Source: Sphingomonas sp. Leaf407 (GTDB taxonomy: Bacteria > Pseudomonadota > Alphaproteobacteria > Sphingomonadales > Sphingomonadaceae). Taken from it: DNA of 64,000 nucleotides. Made by a program: the position numbers and the translations under genes. This document shows, piece by piece, positions 19,192-28,677 of the stretch. A model generated the notes under the pieces. That model was not told the DNA's origin, did not search any database, and worked only from the letters and a program-made list of their open reading frames with translations. The stretch covers positions 372,001 through 436,000 of the forward strand of contig NZ_LMQO01000002.1 of assembly GCF_001425385.1 (NCBI RefSeq), given 5' to 3'. Position 1 is the stretch's first letter. Every line of letters begins with the position of its first letter.

Positions 19192-19723
19192 GGGGTTGAG
19201 AAGGCCGGTTCACGCGGAGGCGCGGAGACGCGGAGGGGGTGCGTGGCCGGATGCGCCCTCGTTTCTTCCCCGGCGGTGATGGTGGCGGACGTGATCGGCA
19301 GGCGGGACCGCTCTGCGCCTCCGCGCCTCCGCGCGAACAACCTTCTTTCAGCCTTGCCGGGTTTTCGGGACCATCGCCCAATCCGATCACCTCCGTCATC
19401 CCGGCGAAGGCCGGGATCCATGGTTCCGCGAGCGCCGACGCCGGCGGGTGCGCGGCGCGGTGGATCCCGGCCTTCGCCGGGATGACGAAATGGGTGTGGC
19501 GGGTGTCCAGGGGTCATCGCTGGCGTGGATAAGAGGTTCGCGCGGAGGCGCGGAGGCGCAGAGGGGCGCTCGCTCGTGGTGGCTGGCGTGGTTGTCGTGA
19601 ACGGGTTGTGGTAACGGCGGCGCTTGTGGGACGCCGGACCCCCTTCGTGTCTCCGCGCCTTCGCGTGAACGCCTGGCTCCCCCTACCGCCTTGTAACCCG
19701 CCGGCAAACCCGCGTAGGCGGGG
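19192..19723. repeat. Gene-free repeat region: GGAGGCGC arrays and REP palindrome
   Basis: No gene is seen. Arrays of an 8-base GGAGGCGC/GGAGACGC unit introduced by GGTTCACGCG stand at about 19206-19240 and 19535-19566 in the forward sense. Mirror copies stand at about 19310-19342 and 19645-19676, so each pair can fold into a long hairpin. Between them, 19396-19490 holds a REP pair (TCCCGGCGAAGGCCGGGA and its mirror). Confidence 0.75.
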
Positions 19724-21337
19724 GTGAAACGAACCGCGGAGAGCCCCTTGCCCAACGATGCGTGCCAGTCCGACGTCCTCATCATCGGATCGGGTGCGGC
19801 GGGGCTTACCGCCGCGCTGAACCTTGCCGAGCGGTTCCGGGTGACGGTGCTGGCCAAGGGCGCGCTGAACGAAGGGTCGACCGCGTGGGCGCAGGGCGGG
19901 ATCGCCGCCGTGCTCGAACCCGGCGACACGTTCGAGAACCATGTCGAGGACACGATGGTCGCGGGCGCCGGCCTCAACGACCGCTCGGCGGTGGAGTTCG
20001 TCGTCGAGGGCGCGCCGGCGGCGATCGAGCGGCTGGCGAAGCTGGGCGTGCCGTTCAACATGAACGGCGACGCACTGCACCTGACGCGCGAGGGCGGCCA
20101 TTCGCACCGCCGCATCGTCCATGTCGACGACGCCACCGGATGGGCGGTGCAGGAAGCGCTGATCCGCGCGGCGAAGGCGCATCCCAACATCACGCTGCTG
20201 CCCGACATGGTCGCGGTGGACCTCGCGACCAGCCGGCACGAGCAGCGCTATTCGGGGGCGGGCAATGTGTGGGGGGCCTATGCCTTCAACCGCGCGACCG
20301 ACCGGGTCGAGCTGTACACCGCGCGGGCGACGATCCTCGCCACCGGGGGGGCGGGGCGGACCTATCTGTTCAGCACCGCGCCGAGGGGCGCGACCGGCGA
20401 CGGCATCGCAATGGCGTGGCGTGCGGGGTGCCGCGTGTCGAACATGGAATTCATGCAGTTCCACCCGACCTGCCTCTACAATCTGGAGGTCAAGAACTTC
20501 CTGATTACCGAGGCAGTGCGCGGCGAGGGCGGCAAGCTCCTCAATCCCACGACGGGCAAGAATTTCATGCCCTATTATGATCCCCGTGCCGAACTGGCGC
20601 CGCGCGACATCGTCGCGCGGGCGATCGATGCCGAGATCAAGCGCTTCGGCCTCGATTATGTCCATCTCGACATCAGCCACATGGACCCGGAGTTCGTGCG
20701 CGGGCACTTTCCCAACATCCATGAGAAGCTGCTGGGGCTGGGCATCGACATGACGCGGCAGGGCATCCCGGTGGTGCCGGCGCAGCATTATACCTGCGGT
20801 GGGGTGGTGATCGACCGCGCGGGGCGCGCCGACCTGCCCGGGTTGTATGCGGTGGGCGAGGTGTCGCAATCGGGACTGCACGGGGCCAATCGCCTCGCGT
20901 CCAACTCGCTGCTCGAATGTTTCGTGTTCGGCGAGGCGGCGGCGGCGGACATCGCCGCGCGCTGGGGCGACCTGCCGCCGCCGCCCGCGATCCGGCCGTG
21001 GGACGAAAGCCGCGTGGCCGATTCGGACGAGGAAGTCGTCATCAAGCAGAACTGGACCGAAATCCGCCGCTTCATGTGGAATTACGTCGGCATCGTGCGC
21101 ACCACCAAGCGGCTGGAACGCGCGCGCCACCGCATCGCGATGCTGAACGAGGAAGTGGCCGATTATTACGGGCATTTCCGGGTGACGCCCGACCTGATCG
21201 AACTGCGCAACCTGTTGCAGTCGGCCGACCTGATCGTGCGATCGGCGCTGCACCGCAAGGAAAGCCGGGGGCTGCACTATACGCTGGATTACCCCGAGAC
21301 GGCGGCAGCGGCGGTGGACACGATTCTGGTGCCCTGA
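19724..21337 (+). CDS. nadB: L-aspartate oxidase
   Basis: NadB oxidises L-aspartate to iminoaspartate, the first step of NAD synthesis. The protein has 537 residues. The FAD-binding dinucleotide motif is near the start (DVLIIGSGAAGLTAALN). The substrate region includes GSTAWAQGGIAA, and the succinate-dehydrogenase-like flavoprotein block MEFMQFHPTCLY and HxxYTCGGV are present, with GLHGANRLASNSLLE near the C-terminal third. A GTG at 19724 opens the frame; a TTG at 19748 preceded by GGAGAG four bases away is an equally good start. No nadA or nadC is adjacent. Confidence 0.96.
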   Translation: MKRTAESPLPNDACQSDVLIIGSGAAGLTAALNLAERFRVTVLAKGALNEGSTAWAQGGIAAVLEPGDTFENHVEDTMVAGAGLNDRSAVEFVVEGAPAAIERLAKLGVPFNMNGDALHLTREGGHSHRRIVHVDDATGWAVQEALIRAAKAHPNITLLPDMVAVDLATSRHEQRYSGAGNVWGAYAFNRATDRVELYTARATILATGGAGRTYLFSTAPRGATGDGIAMAWRAGCRVSNMEFMQFHPTCLYNLEVKNFLITEAVRGEGGKLLNPTTGKNFMPYYDPRAELAPRDIVARAIDAEIKRFGLDYVHLDISHMDPEFVRGHFPNIHEKLLGLGIDMTRQGIPVVPAQHYTCGGVVIDRAGRADLPGLYAVGEVSQSGLHGANRLASNSLLECFVFGEAAAADIAARWGDLPPPPAIRPWDESRVADSDEEVVIKQNWTEIRRFMWNYVGIVRTTKRLERARHRIAMLNEEVADYYGHFRVTPDLIELRNLLQSADLIVRSALHRKESRGLHYTLDYPETAAAAVDTILVP

Positions 21338-21456
21338 AAGCGGTTTCGCGGTTCGTCGTTCGTACCGGGTATTTCGTCGCAACCACTCGGTCGCGCGCTT
21401 TGCCGTTCACCCGATACCAACCATGGTGCGGGTAGCGGGGTGTGATGGGCGTAGGT

Positions 21457-22533
21457 ATGAAGAAGTTGGTCCGGTCGCGTGGAGCGATGCTGGCGGTGGG
21501 ACTGGTGAGCGTCGGCGCGATCGGCGTGGCGACACGGACGATGCCGCCACAGGCGCATGCCAGCGCCGAACGCTATTCGGTGGCAGTGCCGCTGCCCGCG
21601 CAGACCCGGCCCGCGCCAGCGGCACTGGTGCAGGCGATCAATGCGCTGGGCGGCGGGTTTCAGGGCCATGTCGGCATCGCGGTGCGCAGCATCGATGACG
21701 GCTGGGTCGTCGGTCATGCGATGGACCGGCGGATGCCGCAGCAATCGGTCAGCAAGCTGTGGGTGGCGATGACCACCATGAGCGCGATCGACGAGGGCCG
21801 GCTGGCGCTGACCACCCCGGTCGCGATCACGCGCAGCGACTTGACGCTGTTCCACCAGCCGATAGCCTATCTGATGAAGGACGGCGTGTTCAACACGACG
21901 GTCGGCGACCTGCTGCGCCGGGCGCTGACGATGAGCGACAATACCGCCAACGACAAGCTGCTTAACCTCGTCGGCGGGCCGGTGGCGGTGCGCGACTTCA
22001 TCGCCAGCCGGGGGCTGGGCAATATCCGCTTCGGTCCGGGTGAGCGGTTGTTGCAGGCCAGGACCGCCGGCCTGCCGTGGCGCCAAGAATATTCGCAGGG
22101 CAATGCGTTCGCGCTGGCGCGCTCGCGGCTCGACCCCAACGTGCGGCGCGCGGCGTATCAGGCCTATGTCGCCGATCCGCCCGATGGCGCGGGGGCAGGG
22201 GCGATTGCCGATGCGCTGGCACGGCTGCATCACAGGATGTTGCTGTCGCAGCAATCGACCGCGTGGCTGCTCGACACGATGGCGCATACCCGCACCGGTC
22301 GCGCGCGCATCCGTGCCGCGCTGCCGCCCGGGTGGAGCGTCGCGCACAAGACCGGGACCGGACAGGATCTGGCCGGGCGCACCGCCGGGTTCAACGACAT
22401 CGGCATCATCACCGCCCCGGACGGCAAGGCCTATGCGATCGCGGTGATGATCGGCGACACCGCGCGGCCGGTGCCCGAACGCCAGCAGTTGATCCAGACG
22501 GTGGTGTCGTCGATCGTGGCGGTCCACGGGTAG
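21457..22533 (+). CDS. Class A beta-lactamase-like secreted serine hydrolase
   Basis: A 358-residue protein with a signal peptide (about residues 1-37, MKKLVRSR then a hydrophobic stretch ending HASA) and the class A beta-lactamase / penicillin-binding fold motifs. The nucleophile motif is SVSK (97-100), SDN is at 160-162 and KTG at 298-300. The omega-loop glutamate (E-x-x-L-N), needed for deacylation in class A enzymes, is not recognisable between 190 and 220; GPGERLLQ and RQEYSQGN occupy that stretch. It may therefore hydrolyse beta-lactams poorly or act on another substrate. In-frame GTG 21442 and ATG 21445 are alternative starts. The gene stands alone, with no AmpR-like regulator. Confidence 0.88.
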   Translation: MKKLVRSRGAMLAVGLVSVGAIGVATRTMPPQAHASAERYSVAVPLPAQTRPAPAALVQAINALGGGFQGHVGIAVRSIDDGWVVGHAMDRRMPQQSVSKLWVAMTTMSAIDEGRLALTTPVAITRSDLTLFHQPIAYLMKDGVFNTTVGDLLRRALTMSDNTANDKLLNLVGGPVAVRDFIASRGLGNIRFGPGERLLQARTAGLPWRQEYSQGNAFALARSRLDPNVRRAAYQAYVADPPDGAGAGAIADALARLHHRMLLSQQSTAWLLDTMAHTRTGRARIRAALPPGWSVAHKTGTGQDLAGRTAGFNDIGIITAPDGKAYAIAVMIGDTARPVPERQQLIQTVVSSIVAVHG

Positions 22534-22574
22534 GGGCCAAGCCGGAAACGACGTCACGCGCGCATCGTCACCGC

Positions 22575-22675
22575 CGGCGTGTTCCGGGGTTCATGGTGCG
22601 GCGATCGATACCGCTCGATGCACTATCGACAGCGTGCGCGGCGGGGTGGACCCCGGAACACGTCCAGGGTGACGA
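22575..22675. repeat. REP-like palindrome pair
   Basis: TGTTCCGGGGTTCA and its mirror TGGACCCCGGAACA stand about 70 bases apart in the 201-base gap between the beta-lactamase-like gene and the Abi_2 gene. The same motif pair occurs at 59717-59825. It may also act as a hairpin terminator between the two convergent genes. Confidence 0.65.
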
Positions 22676-22734
22676 AGGAAGGCCGCGCTTTCGATCAGGC
22701 GCTGCATCGGAATGCCTGAATGTCGACCGCAAGA

Positions 22735-23589
22735 TCAGTACCCCGCTTCGGTGGGGTCCATCTCGGGGAAGCGGCGGATGATGGCTGCGACCTTGTCGGT
22801 GATGGCCGAAGGTGCGCCCCGCTGATCGAGCAGATGGTCGAGACATTGCAGCAGGGCTTTCAGCTTCTTGATGGGGGCTGATGGTATGGTCGCCCGTCGC
22901 AACACGCTTGGCTGTTTCTGGAAGCTGCGATTGAACAGCCGATCATGATGGGCGCAGATGTTGCGCAGATCGACAAGGCAATCGAGCCAGTTCGCGAATA
23001 CCGGCTCCGACACGACCCCGAATTGCGCGGCGATGCCACCGCGAACGGTGTTGCTCAACCGCTTGTAGATCCATACCGTCTTGCCGAAGGTCAGCAATTC
23101 CTTGAGCGTCCAGATCGGCGGTAAGGTCGGCCGGTCGTAGGATTGCCGGTAGTGAAGCGCGCGCTGGTCCTTCGATCCGGCATAGGCGCTCATGAACGCC
23201 TGAACCGCCTCGATCCTGGTCGCCGTGTCGCGATAGGCGGCCGGATCATCATAGGGATGTCCTCCGAACGAAGCGCTCAGCGTTTCGGACAAGGCGTTGC
23301 GAAACAGCAACTCGAATTGCCCGACCGCGACGAAACAGGCGTCGCGTAATGCCATGTCGCACTGATACAGGCGCAGGATGTCATGATACCGCGTACCCGG
23401 CCGGAACGGGCGTCCCGGCGCAGTCTGGTCACGCCGACTGATGAAGTAGATGCGCAGTCGTTCGTACCCGATCAGGTCGATCTTGCGCGCGGCGATCGCC
23501 GGACGAGGTACGATCAGCCCCCGGGCGCGCAGATGCGCGACGCGCGCTGCCGACGAAATATGCGGTTTGGTATAGGGACGTAGGGTCAT
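22735..23589 (-). CDS. Abi_2 (AbiD/AbiF) abortive-infection protein with HEPN motif
   Basis: A 284-residue Abi_2 family protein. Members are phage-defence or toxin proteins whose core is a HEPN fold, usually with RNase activity. Family features seen are KPHISSAARVAHLRARGL near the start, GYERLRIYFI (about 41-50), an R97-N98 pair, and the HEPN catalytic motif RNICAHH at 209-215 (R-x4-H). The ATG at 23589 gives the family start. It lies 150 bases downstream of the HAD gene on the same strand. Immediately upstream is a strong GC-rich hairpin followed by a T-run (separate entry), as expected if a small RNA precedes and controls the toxin. The flanking genes are housekeeping, with no other defence gene. 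Codon use does not stand out by eye. Confidence 0.87.
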   Translation of the reverse strand: MTLRPYTKPHISSAARVAHLRARGLIVPRPAIAARKIDLIGYERLRIYFISRRDQTAPGRPFRPGTRYHDILRLYQCDMALRDACFVAVGQFELLFRNALSETLSASFGGHPYDDPAAYRDTATRIEAVQAFMSAYAGSKDQRALHYRQSYDRPTLPPIWTLKELLTFGKTVWIYKRLSNTVRGGIAAQFGVVSEPVFANWLDCLVDLRNICAHHDRLFNRSFQKQPSVLRRATIPSAPIKKLKALLQCLDHLLDQRGAPSAITDKVAAIIRRFPEMDPTEAGY

Positions 23590-23594
23590 GCACA

Positions 23595-23660
23595 AAAAGT
23601 GAAGGGCCGCCCTGTTGCACCCCTCCGAAAAGGGCGTGTGGCGGCCCATGACGAAGCCAA
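23595..23660 (-). ncRNA. Candidate structured RNA upstream of the Abi_2 gene
   Basis: On the minus strand GGGCCGCC (23647-23640) pairs perfectly with GGCGGCCC (23611-23604). Inside lies a second helix GCCCU/AGGGG-U with a UUUCGG loop. The outer helix is followed by TTCACTTTTTGTGC and then the Abi_2 ATG. A hairpin plus T-run directly before a toxin gene looks like an RNA-plus-attenuator arrangement. A possible promoter lies just upstream (TTGCGT, TATCAT). I recall that a structured RNA class (RAGATH-18) has been linked to AbiF-like genes, but I could not compare this sequence with its model. It could instead be a terminator for the upstream HAD gene. Confidence 0.5.
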
Positions 23661-23739
23661 CATGATATTGATTGCTGCCGAACGCAAGCGGTATTTCGGT
23701 CCATGGCGGTCGCCGTCCGGGTGCCGCCGTTCGATCCGA

Positions 23740-24342
23740 TCAGCGATAGTCGGTGATGGCGTAGGTGCCTTCGTCGGCAGGGACGCGCGGGCCGACGATG
23801 GCGACGGCGGCGCCCGCCGCCTTGCCCGCCGCGACGCCGGCCGGCGAGTCCTCGAACACCAGACAGTCTTCGGGCGCGACGCCCAGTCGCTGCGCGGCGA
23901 GGCGGAAGCCCTGTGGGTCGGGCTTGCCGTCGCTCACATCCTCGGCGGTGACGAACACCGGTGGCACGGGCAGACCGATCGCGCGGAGACGCACTTCGGC
24001 GAGGTTGCGCGGCGCGGAGGTGACGATCGCCCAGTCGGTCGGGGCGAGGGTGGCGATCAGTTCCCGGATGCCATCGATCGCGACGACGCCGTCGACATCC
24101 GCCAGCTCGGCGGCGTTGAGCCATGCCGCCTCGGCGTCGACATCCATGCCCGGCGTGGCGAAGCGGCGCACCGTGTCCTCGCCGCGGACGCCGTGGCAGA
24201 CCGCGATCAGCGCGTCGGCGTCGATGCCGTGGCGCTCGCACCAGCGCCTCCACACGCGCTCGACCGCCGCGCTGGAATTGAGGAGCGTGCCGTCCATGTC
24301 GAACAGGAAGGCGGCGTAGGGCGTATCGCGGAACATCGGCAT
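23740..24342 (-). CDS. HAD-superfamily phosphatase
   Basis: A 200-residue HAD subfamily IA hydrolase. Motif I is FDMDGTLLNSS, with the nucleophile and acid/base aspartates at about residues 14 and 16. Motif II is in WAIVTSAPRNL. Motif III/IV is the block GKPDPQGFRLAAQRLG followed by CLVFEDSPAGVAAGKAAG. The helical cap between motifs I and II is typical of sugar-phosphate phosphatases such as YfbT/YniC, but the substrate is not decided by sequence. The start at 24342 (MPMFRDTPY) was chosen because upstream residues are Pro-rich and unconserved; an ATG two codons later is also possible. Confidence 0.9.
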   Translation of the reverse strand: MPMFRDTPYAAFLFDMDGTLLNSSAAVERVWRRWCERHGIDADALIAVCHGVRGEDTVRRFATPGMDVDAEAAWLNAAELADVDGVVAIDGIRELIATLAPTDWAIVTSAPRNLAEVRLRAIGLPVPPVFVTAEDVSDGKPDPQGFRLAAQRLGVAPEDCLVFEDSPAGVAAGKAAGAAVAIVGPRVPADEGTYAITDYR

Positions 24343-24477
24343 GGAATGCCGGTAGCCGGGGCGGGCGGGGGAGGCAATTGCGGCGGGGTGTGACGGGGGT
24401 GGCTCTTTCTCGCTGCCTCCCTCCTCTGTCGGGGGGAGCGTTTGCAAGTCAGCGCTTACTCAAGACCTTACCCAAGG

Positions 24478-24562
24478 GACGTCATCCCAGCGAAGGCTGG
24501 GGCCTCTCGCGGTGCTTGTCGCGCCTTGACCGCGAGAGATCCCAGCCTTCGCTGGGATGATG
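24478..24562. repeat. REP-like palindrome pair
   Basis: TCCCAGCGAAGGCTGGGG and the mirror TCCCAGCCTTCGCTGGGA stand in opposite orientation in the 282-base gap between the purH stop and the HAD start. They flank an inner GCGAGAG/CTCTCGC inverted repeat. The whole can fold into one long hairpin and may terminate purH transcription. Confidence 0.75.
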
Positions 24563-24624
24563 GTTGTGGTGAGGGGGGATTGGCGACGCCGCCCAGCCTT
24601 CGCCGGGGCGACGTCGCCGAACCC

Positions 24625-26214
24625 TCAGTGGCGGAAGTGGCGCATGCCGGTGAAGACCATCGCCAGACCGGCCTCGTCGGCCGCCGCGATCACCTCGTCG
24701 TCACGGATCGAGCCGCCGGGCTGGATCACCGCCGTAGCCCCGGCCTCGACCGCGGCGAGCAGGCCGTCGGCGAAGGGGAAGAAGGCATCCGACGCAACCG
24801 CCGAGCCGAGGGTGCGCGGGGCATCCCAGCCGGCTTTGTCGGCGGCGTCCTTCGCCTTCCACGCGGCGATGCGGGCGGATTCGAGGCGGTTCATCTGCCC
24901 CGCACCGATGCCCGCCGTGCTGCCGTCCTTGGCATAGACGATCGCGTTCGACTTGACGTGCTTGGCGACGGTCCATGCGAAGCGGCAGTCGGCGAGTTCC
25001 TGGTCCGTCGGCTGGCGCCTGGTCACGACCTTCAATTCGACCTGCGCCAGATTGCCGGCGTCGCGCGACTGGACGAGAAGGCCGCCGGCGATGCTCTTGA
25101 CGGTCAGGCCGCCGCGCGCCGGATCGGGCAGGTCGCCGGTCAGGAGCAGGCGCAGGTTCTTTTTTGCGGCGAACACTGCCTTGGCTTCGTCATCGGCATC
25201 GGGCGCGGCGACGACTTCGGTGAAGATGCCGCTGATCGCGCGCGCCGTTTCGCCGTCCAGCGGCCGGTTGACCGCGATGATCCCGCCGAACGCCGACACG
25301 CTGTCGCACGCCAGCGCGGCCTTGTACGCTTCGATCAGCGTGGTCCCGCTGGCGACGCCGCAGGGGTTGGCGTGTTTGACGATGACGACGGTCGGCGGAC
25401 CGTCGCGGAATTCGCTGACCAGTTCCAGCGCGGCATCGGCGTCGTTGTAGTTGTTGTAGCTCAGCGCCTTGCCCTGCACCTGCTGGCTCTGCGCGATGCC
25501 CCGTGCGCTGGGTCCGCGCGGGATATAGAGCGAGGCCGACTGGTGCGGGTTCTCGCCGTAGCGCAGCTCGGCACCGCGGGTGAAGGCGAGCGGGAGCGTG
25601 TCGGGGAATGCCTGTCCTTGATCGGCGAAGGCGAACCACTGGGCGATCGCCGAATCATACGCGGCGGTGGCGGCATAGGCCTTGGCGGCGAAGCGGCGGC
25701 GGGTGGCGAGCGTGGTCGCACCGCCCGTCTCGGCCAGTTCGGCGATCAGCGCGGCGTAATCGGCCGGGTCGGTGACGATCGCCACCGCATCATGGTTCTT
25801 GGCCGCCGAGCGCACCATCGACGGGCCGCCGATGTCGATATTCTCGATGATCGTGTCGCGGTCGGCGCCCTTGGCCACCGTCGCCTCGAACGGATAGAGG
25901 TTCACGACGACAATATCGATCGCGCCGATGGCGTGTTCGTCCATCGACGCGACATGCTCGGGATTGTCGCGCACCGCGAGCAGCCCGCCATGGACGATCG
26001 GGTGCAGCGTCTTGACGCGGCCGTCCATCATTTCGGGGAAACCGGTCAGGTCGGCAATGTCGCGGACGGCGAGCCCGGCGTCGCGCAGCGCGGCGGCAGT
26101 GCCGCCGGTCGAGACGAGCTCGACGCCGTGGCCCACAAGGGCGGTGGCGAGATCGACGATACCGGTCTTGTCGGAGACCGAGAGCAGGGCGCGTTTCGCG
26201 GGGACGTTTTCCAT
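24625..26214 (-). CDS. purH: Bifunctional AICAR transformylase / IMP cyclohydrolase
   Basis: PurH carries out the last two steps of IMP synthesis. The 529-residue protein has an N-terminal MGS-like IMP cyclohydrolase domain (about 1-195; [42 protein letters not shown]) and a C-terminal AICAR transformylase domain (about 200-529; [43 protein letters not shown]-like [17 protein letters not shown]). The start [11 protein letters not shown] at 26214 fits the family. It lies downstream of the heparinase-like gene with a 70-base gap, in the same direction as rpe. Confidence 0.97.
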   Translation of the reverse strand: MENVPAKRALLSVSDKTGIVDLATALVGHGVELVSTGGTAAALRDAGLAVRDIADLTGFPEMMDGRVKTLHPIVHGGLLAVRDNPEHVASMDEHAIGAIDIVVVNLYPFEATVAKGADRDTIIENIDIGGPSMVRSAAKNHDAVAIVTDPADYAALIAELAETGGATTLATRRRFAAKAYAATAAYDSAIAQWFAFADQGQAFPDTLPLAFTRGAELRYGENPHQSASLYIPRGPSARGIAQSQQVQGKALSYNNYNDADAALELVSEFRDGPPTVVIVKHANPCGVASGTTLIEAYKAALACDSVSAFGGIIAVNRPLDGETARAISGIFTEVVAAPDADDEAKAVFAAKKNLRLLLTGDLPDPARGGLTVKSIAGGLLVQSRDAGNLAQVELKVVTRRQPTDQELADCRFAWTVAKHVKSNAIVYAKDGSTAGIGAGQMNRLESARIAAWKAKDAADKAGWDAPRTLGSAVASDAFFPFADGLLAAVEAGATAVIQPGGSIRDDEVIAAADEAGLAMVFTGMRHFRH

Positions 26215-26284
26215 GGGCGCGCCCTTTCGCGCGAATGGCGGGGGAGGGCAAGGGGGCGGGAGGCGGACGATCGCGATCCGGTCG

Positions 26285-28021
26285 CTACCGCGTCTTGTGG
26301 AACCGCCACGACAGGTCGTGGCCGCCGGGCGGGGTGGTGCCCGCCAGCACCAACTGGAACGTCTCGACGGGCAGGCCGTCGGGGCCGATCCACAGGCTTT
26401 CCTCGACCGAGAGCAGCGCGCCCTTCGCGCGGAATTGCCAGACCGGGCCGCTGGGCAGACGGAGGAAGGCGGTCTGGTCGTCGGGGCCGGCTTCGATCGC
26501 GATGCCAGGGGCGAGGTGGAAGCGGACGACGAACGGCGTGTCGCCACGCCGCGCGCGGCGGCCGGTCGGGATCAGCATGTCCTCGCCCTGCACGTCGCGG
26601 CCGTCGGCGCTCAAGGTCAGGACGCGGCGGTGCTGGAAGCCGAGGCGCTTGGCATAGCCGTCGTGGCTCCCCTCGATCCGGCTGATCGCGTCGCTTTCCT
26701 GCCGGGCCATGTCGACCACGCCGACCCCCTTGCCGAGCGAGCCGTCGGGCTGGATCGCGGTCGAATTGGTGTCGGACAGCACTAGCGTCGAATGCGCGGC
26801 GGTGGAGCGCAGCGCGCGGCGCAGATCGGCCGACAGGGTCAGCGCGGCGATGTTCGCCCCGCCGCAGTTGACGACGATCCGCTGCCCACCATCGGACAGT
26901 TCGAACGCGAGCGTCGAGGCGCAGCCCTCGTGCGCGGCGCGGGCGACCGGGGGCGGGGCGGCGTCGACGATCGCGATGGTGCGCCCGGCGGCGAGCCGCT
27001 GATAGCCCCAGTCGCCGGCATGGCGTAAGGGACGGGTGCGGACTCCGGTGGCGGCGACGACGTCGGCGATACGCTCGCCCGGCACCGGCCCCGCGCCCTG
27101 CCAGCACGACAGGCCACCGTCGCCGTGACACACGCCGAGCAGCGCCGACACCATGATCGTCAGATGCGCGGCGACCGGTTCGGGCATGGTCATCCGCCGC
27201 GCGGCATAGATTTCGCGCAACGCCGCGAGCGTCATCACCGCGTCGAGCTGATCGGCGGGCGAGCGGCCGACGAGGCCGCCGGTCTCGAACACGCTGGTCG
27301 TCAGCGCGCGGATCAGGCCGGTTTCGCCGAACGCGCGCCGGGCATCGCCGCCGGGAATGACGAGGCCGGCGGCGACCACCCCGGTCCATGCGACGATCGC
27401 GGCGATCCCCGCCGGGGCCTTGCCCGCTTCGCCGTCGAGATGGCGCGCGGTGCGGGCAAAGGCGTGCAGCACCTGCGAGCGATAGAGGAGGTCGGTCGAC
27501 GACAGGATCAACGGCGCATGCGCGATCCATGACAGCATCCGCCGGCCGCAGGTGGCGGCGTTCCATGCCGGCTCGGTAATGCGCTCGCCATGATCGGCCA
27601 GCCATTGCAGCATGATCGTCTCGGCGATCGGCACCGCCGTTACGCGCGGCGCGACGCTGGAGAGGTCGCGCAGCCATGCGAAGCCGTGGAGATGTTCGGC
27701 GAAGGCGGCGGAGAATTTGGGGCGGGCCAGTTCCAGCCGGTCGAGCGGCAGCGCCTCGCCGCGCACCATCAGCTTGCCCGCGAGCAGCGCCGCGCCGCGA
27801 TCCAGATCGCCGAGGAACGGATCGTCGGCGACCGCGATCAGCTTGAGCGGATGGCGGCCCTTCAGCCGCAGCCCGTGCAGCGGGGTGCGCCACGCGAGGC
27901 GTTGCAGCTTGTCGCGCACCCGTTCGGACAGCGACAGCCCGGTGCCGCCGCCCTGCCGCACCAGCCGCTTGCCGACGTCGATCCCGTCGCGTGGTTCGTC
28001 GATCGGGGGCGGTTCGGTCAT
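26285..28021 (-). CDS. Heparinase II/III-family protein
   Basis: A 578-residue protein of the heparinase II/III-like family. The N-terminal half is alpha-helical (toroid-like) and the C-terminal half is beta-rich, starting near [19 protein letters not shown] and including the conserved [22 protein letters not shown] and [15 protein letters not shown] blocks (about 380-450), with [14 protein letters not shown] after them. Polysaccharide lyases of this fold act on heparin or alginate, but family membership alone does not give the substrate. No signal peptide is seen. It overlaps the rpe stop by four bases (ATGA) and precedes purH, an arrangement I recall from other sphingomonads, which hints at a conserved housekeeping role. 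Confidence 0.88.
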   Translation of the reverse strand: MTEPPPIDEPRDGIDVGKRLVRQGGGTGLSLSERVRDKLQRLAWRTPLHGLRLKGRHPLKLIAVADDPFLGDLDRGAALLAGKLMVRGEALPLDRLELARPKFSAAFAEHLHGFAWLRDLSSVAPRVTAVPIAETIMLQWLADHGERITEPAWNAATCGRRMLSWIAHAPLILSSTDLLYRSQVLHAFARTARHLDGEAGKAPAGIAAIVAWTGVVAAGLVIPGGDARRAFGETGLIRALTTSVFETGGLVGRSPADQLDAVMTLAALREIYAARRMTMPEPVAAHLTIMVSALLGVCHGDGGLSCWQGAGPVPGERIADVVAATGVRTRPLRHAGDWGYQRLAAGRTIAIVDAAPPPVARAAHEGCASTLAFELSDGGQRIVVNCGGANIAALTLSADLRRALRSTAAHSTLVLSDTNSTAIQPDGSLGKGVGVVDMARQESDAISRIEGSHDGYAKRLGFQHRRVLTLSADGRDVQGEDMLIPTGRRARRGDTPFVVRFHLAPGIAIEAGPDDQTAFLRLPSGPVWQFRAKGALLSVEESLWIGPDGLPVETFQLVLAGTTPPGGHDLSWRFHKTR

Positions 28022-28677
28022 GCGCCGCGCAGGGCGGCGATGTTCGCGGCATAGGCGGTGGGGCCGCCGGTGAAGGTCGCGGTGCCGGCGACGAGGCAGT
28101 CGGCCCCGGCGGCGATCGCGCGCGGCGCGGTCACGCGGTCGACGCCGCCGTCGACCTGCAGGTCGATCGCCCGGCCGGTCGCGTCGATGCGGCGGCGCAG
28201 GGCTTCGATCTTGGTCAACTGGCTGTCGATGAACTTCTGTCCGCCAAAGCCCGGATTGACGCTCATGACCAGCAGCAGATCGACCAGGTCGATGACCTGA
28301 TCGACCACCTCGACCGGAGTCGCGGGGTTCAGCACGACGCCGGCGCGCTTGCCCAATGCCTTGATCCGCTGGAGCGTGCGGTGGAGGTGCGGGCCGGATT
28401 CGGGATGGACCGAGAGGATGTCGGCCCCGGCCTCGGCAAAGGCCTCGATCAGAGGGTCGACCGGCGTCACCATCAGGTGGACGTCGAACGGCTTGGCGGA
28501 GTGGGGGCGCAGCGCCTTTACCACCATCGGGCCGATGGTGAGGTTGGGGACGAAATGATTGTCCATGACGTCGACATGGATCCAGTCGGCCCCCGCCTCG
28601 TCGATGGCGCGGACCTCCTCGCCCAGCCGGGCGAAATCGGCGGAAAGGATCGAGGGGGCGATGCGGACGGATGACAT
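28018..28677 (-). CDS. rpe: Ribulose-phosphate 3-epimerase
   Basis: Rpe interconverts ribulose 5-phosphate and xylulose 5-phosphate in the pentose phosphate pathway. The 219-residue TIM-barrel protein shows the family blocks [42 protein letters not shown], the flexible-loop [13 protein letters not shown] and QVDGGV with its metal-binding Asp. The start MSSVRIAPS at 28677 was preferred over an upstream ATG inside the preceding repeat. It is the first gene of the rpe / heparinase-like / purH series. Confidence 0.97.
   Translation of the reverse strand: MSSVRIAPSILSADFARLGEEVRAIDEAGADWIHVDVMDNHFVPNLTIGPMVVKALRPHSAKPFDVHLMVTPVDPLIEAFAEAGADILSVHPESGPHLHRTLQRIKALGKRAGVVLNPATPVEVVDQVIDLVDLLLVMSVNPGFGGQKFIDSQLTKIEALRRRIDATGRAIDLQVDGGVDRVTAPRAIAAGADCLVAGTATFTGGPTAYAANIAALRGA

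Noticed and set aside
19192..19723. Insertion sequence remnant
   Set aside because: No transposase-like frame and no target-site duplication could be seen; only palindromic repeats.
24442..26685. 747-residue plus-strand open frame
   Set aside because: Antisense to purH and the heparinase-like gene; composition is typical of a shadow frame.
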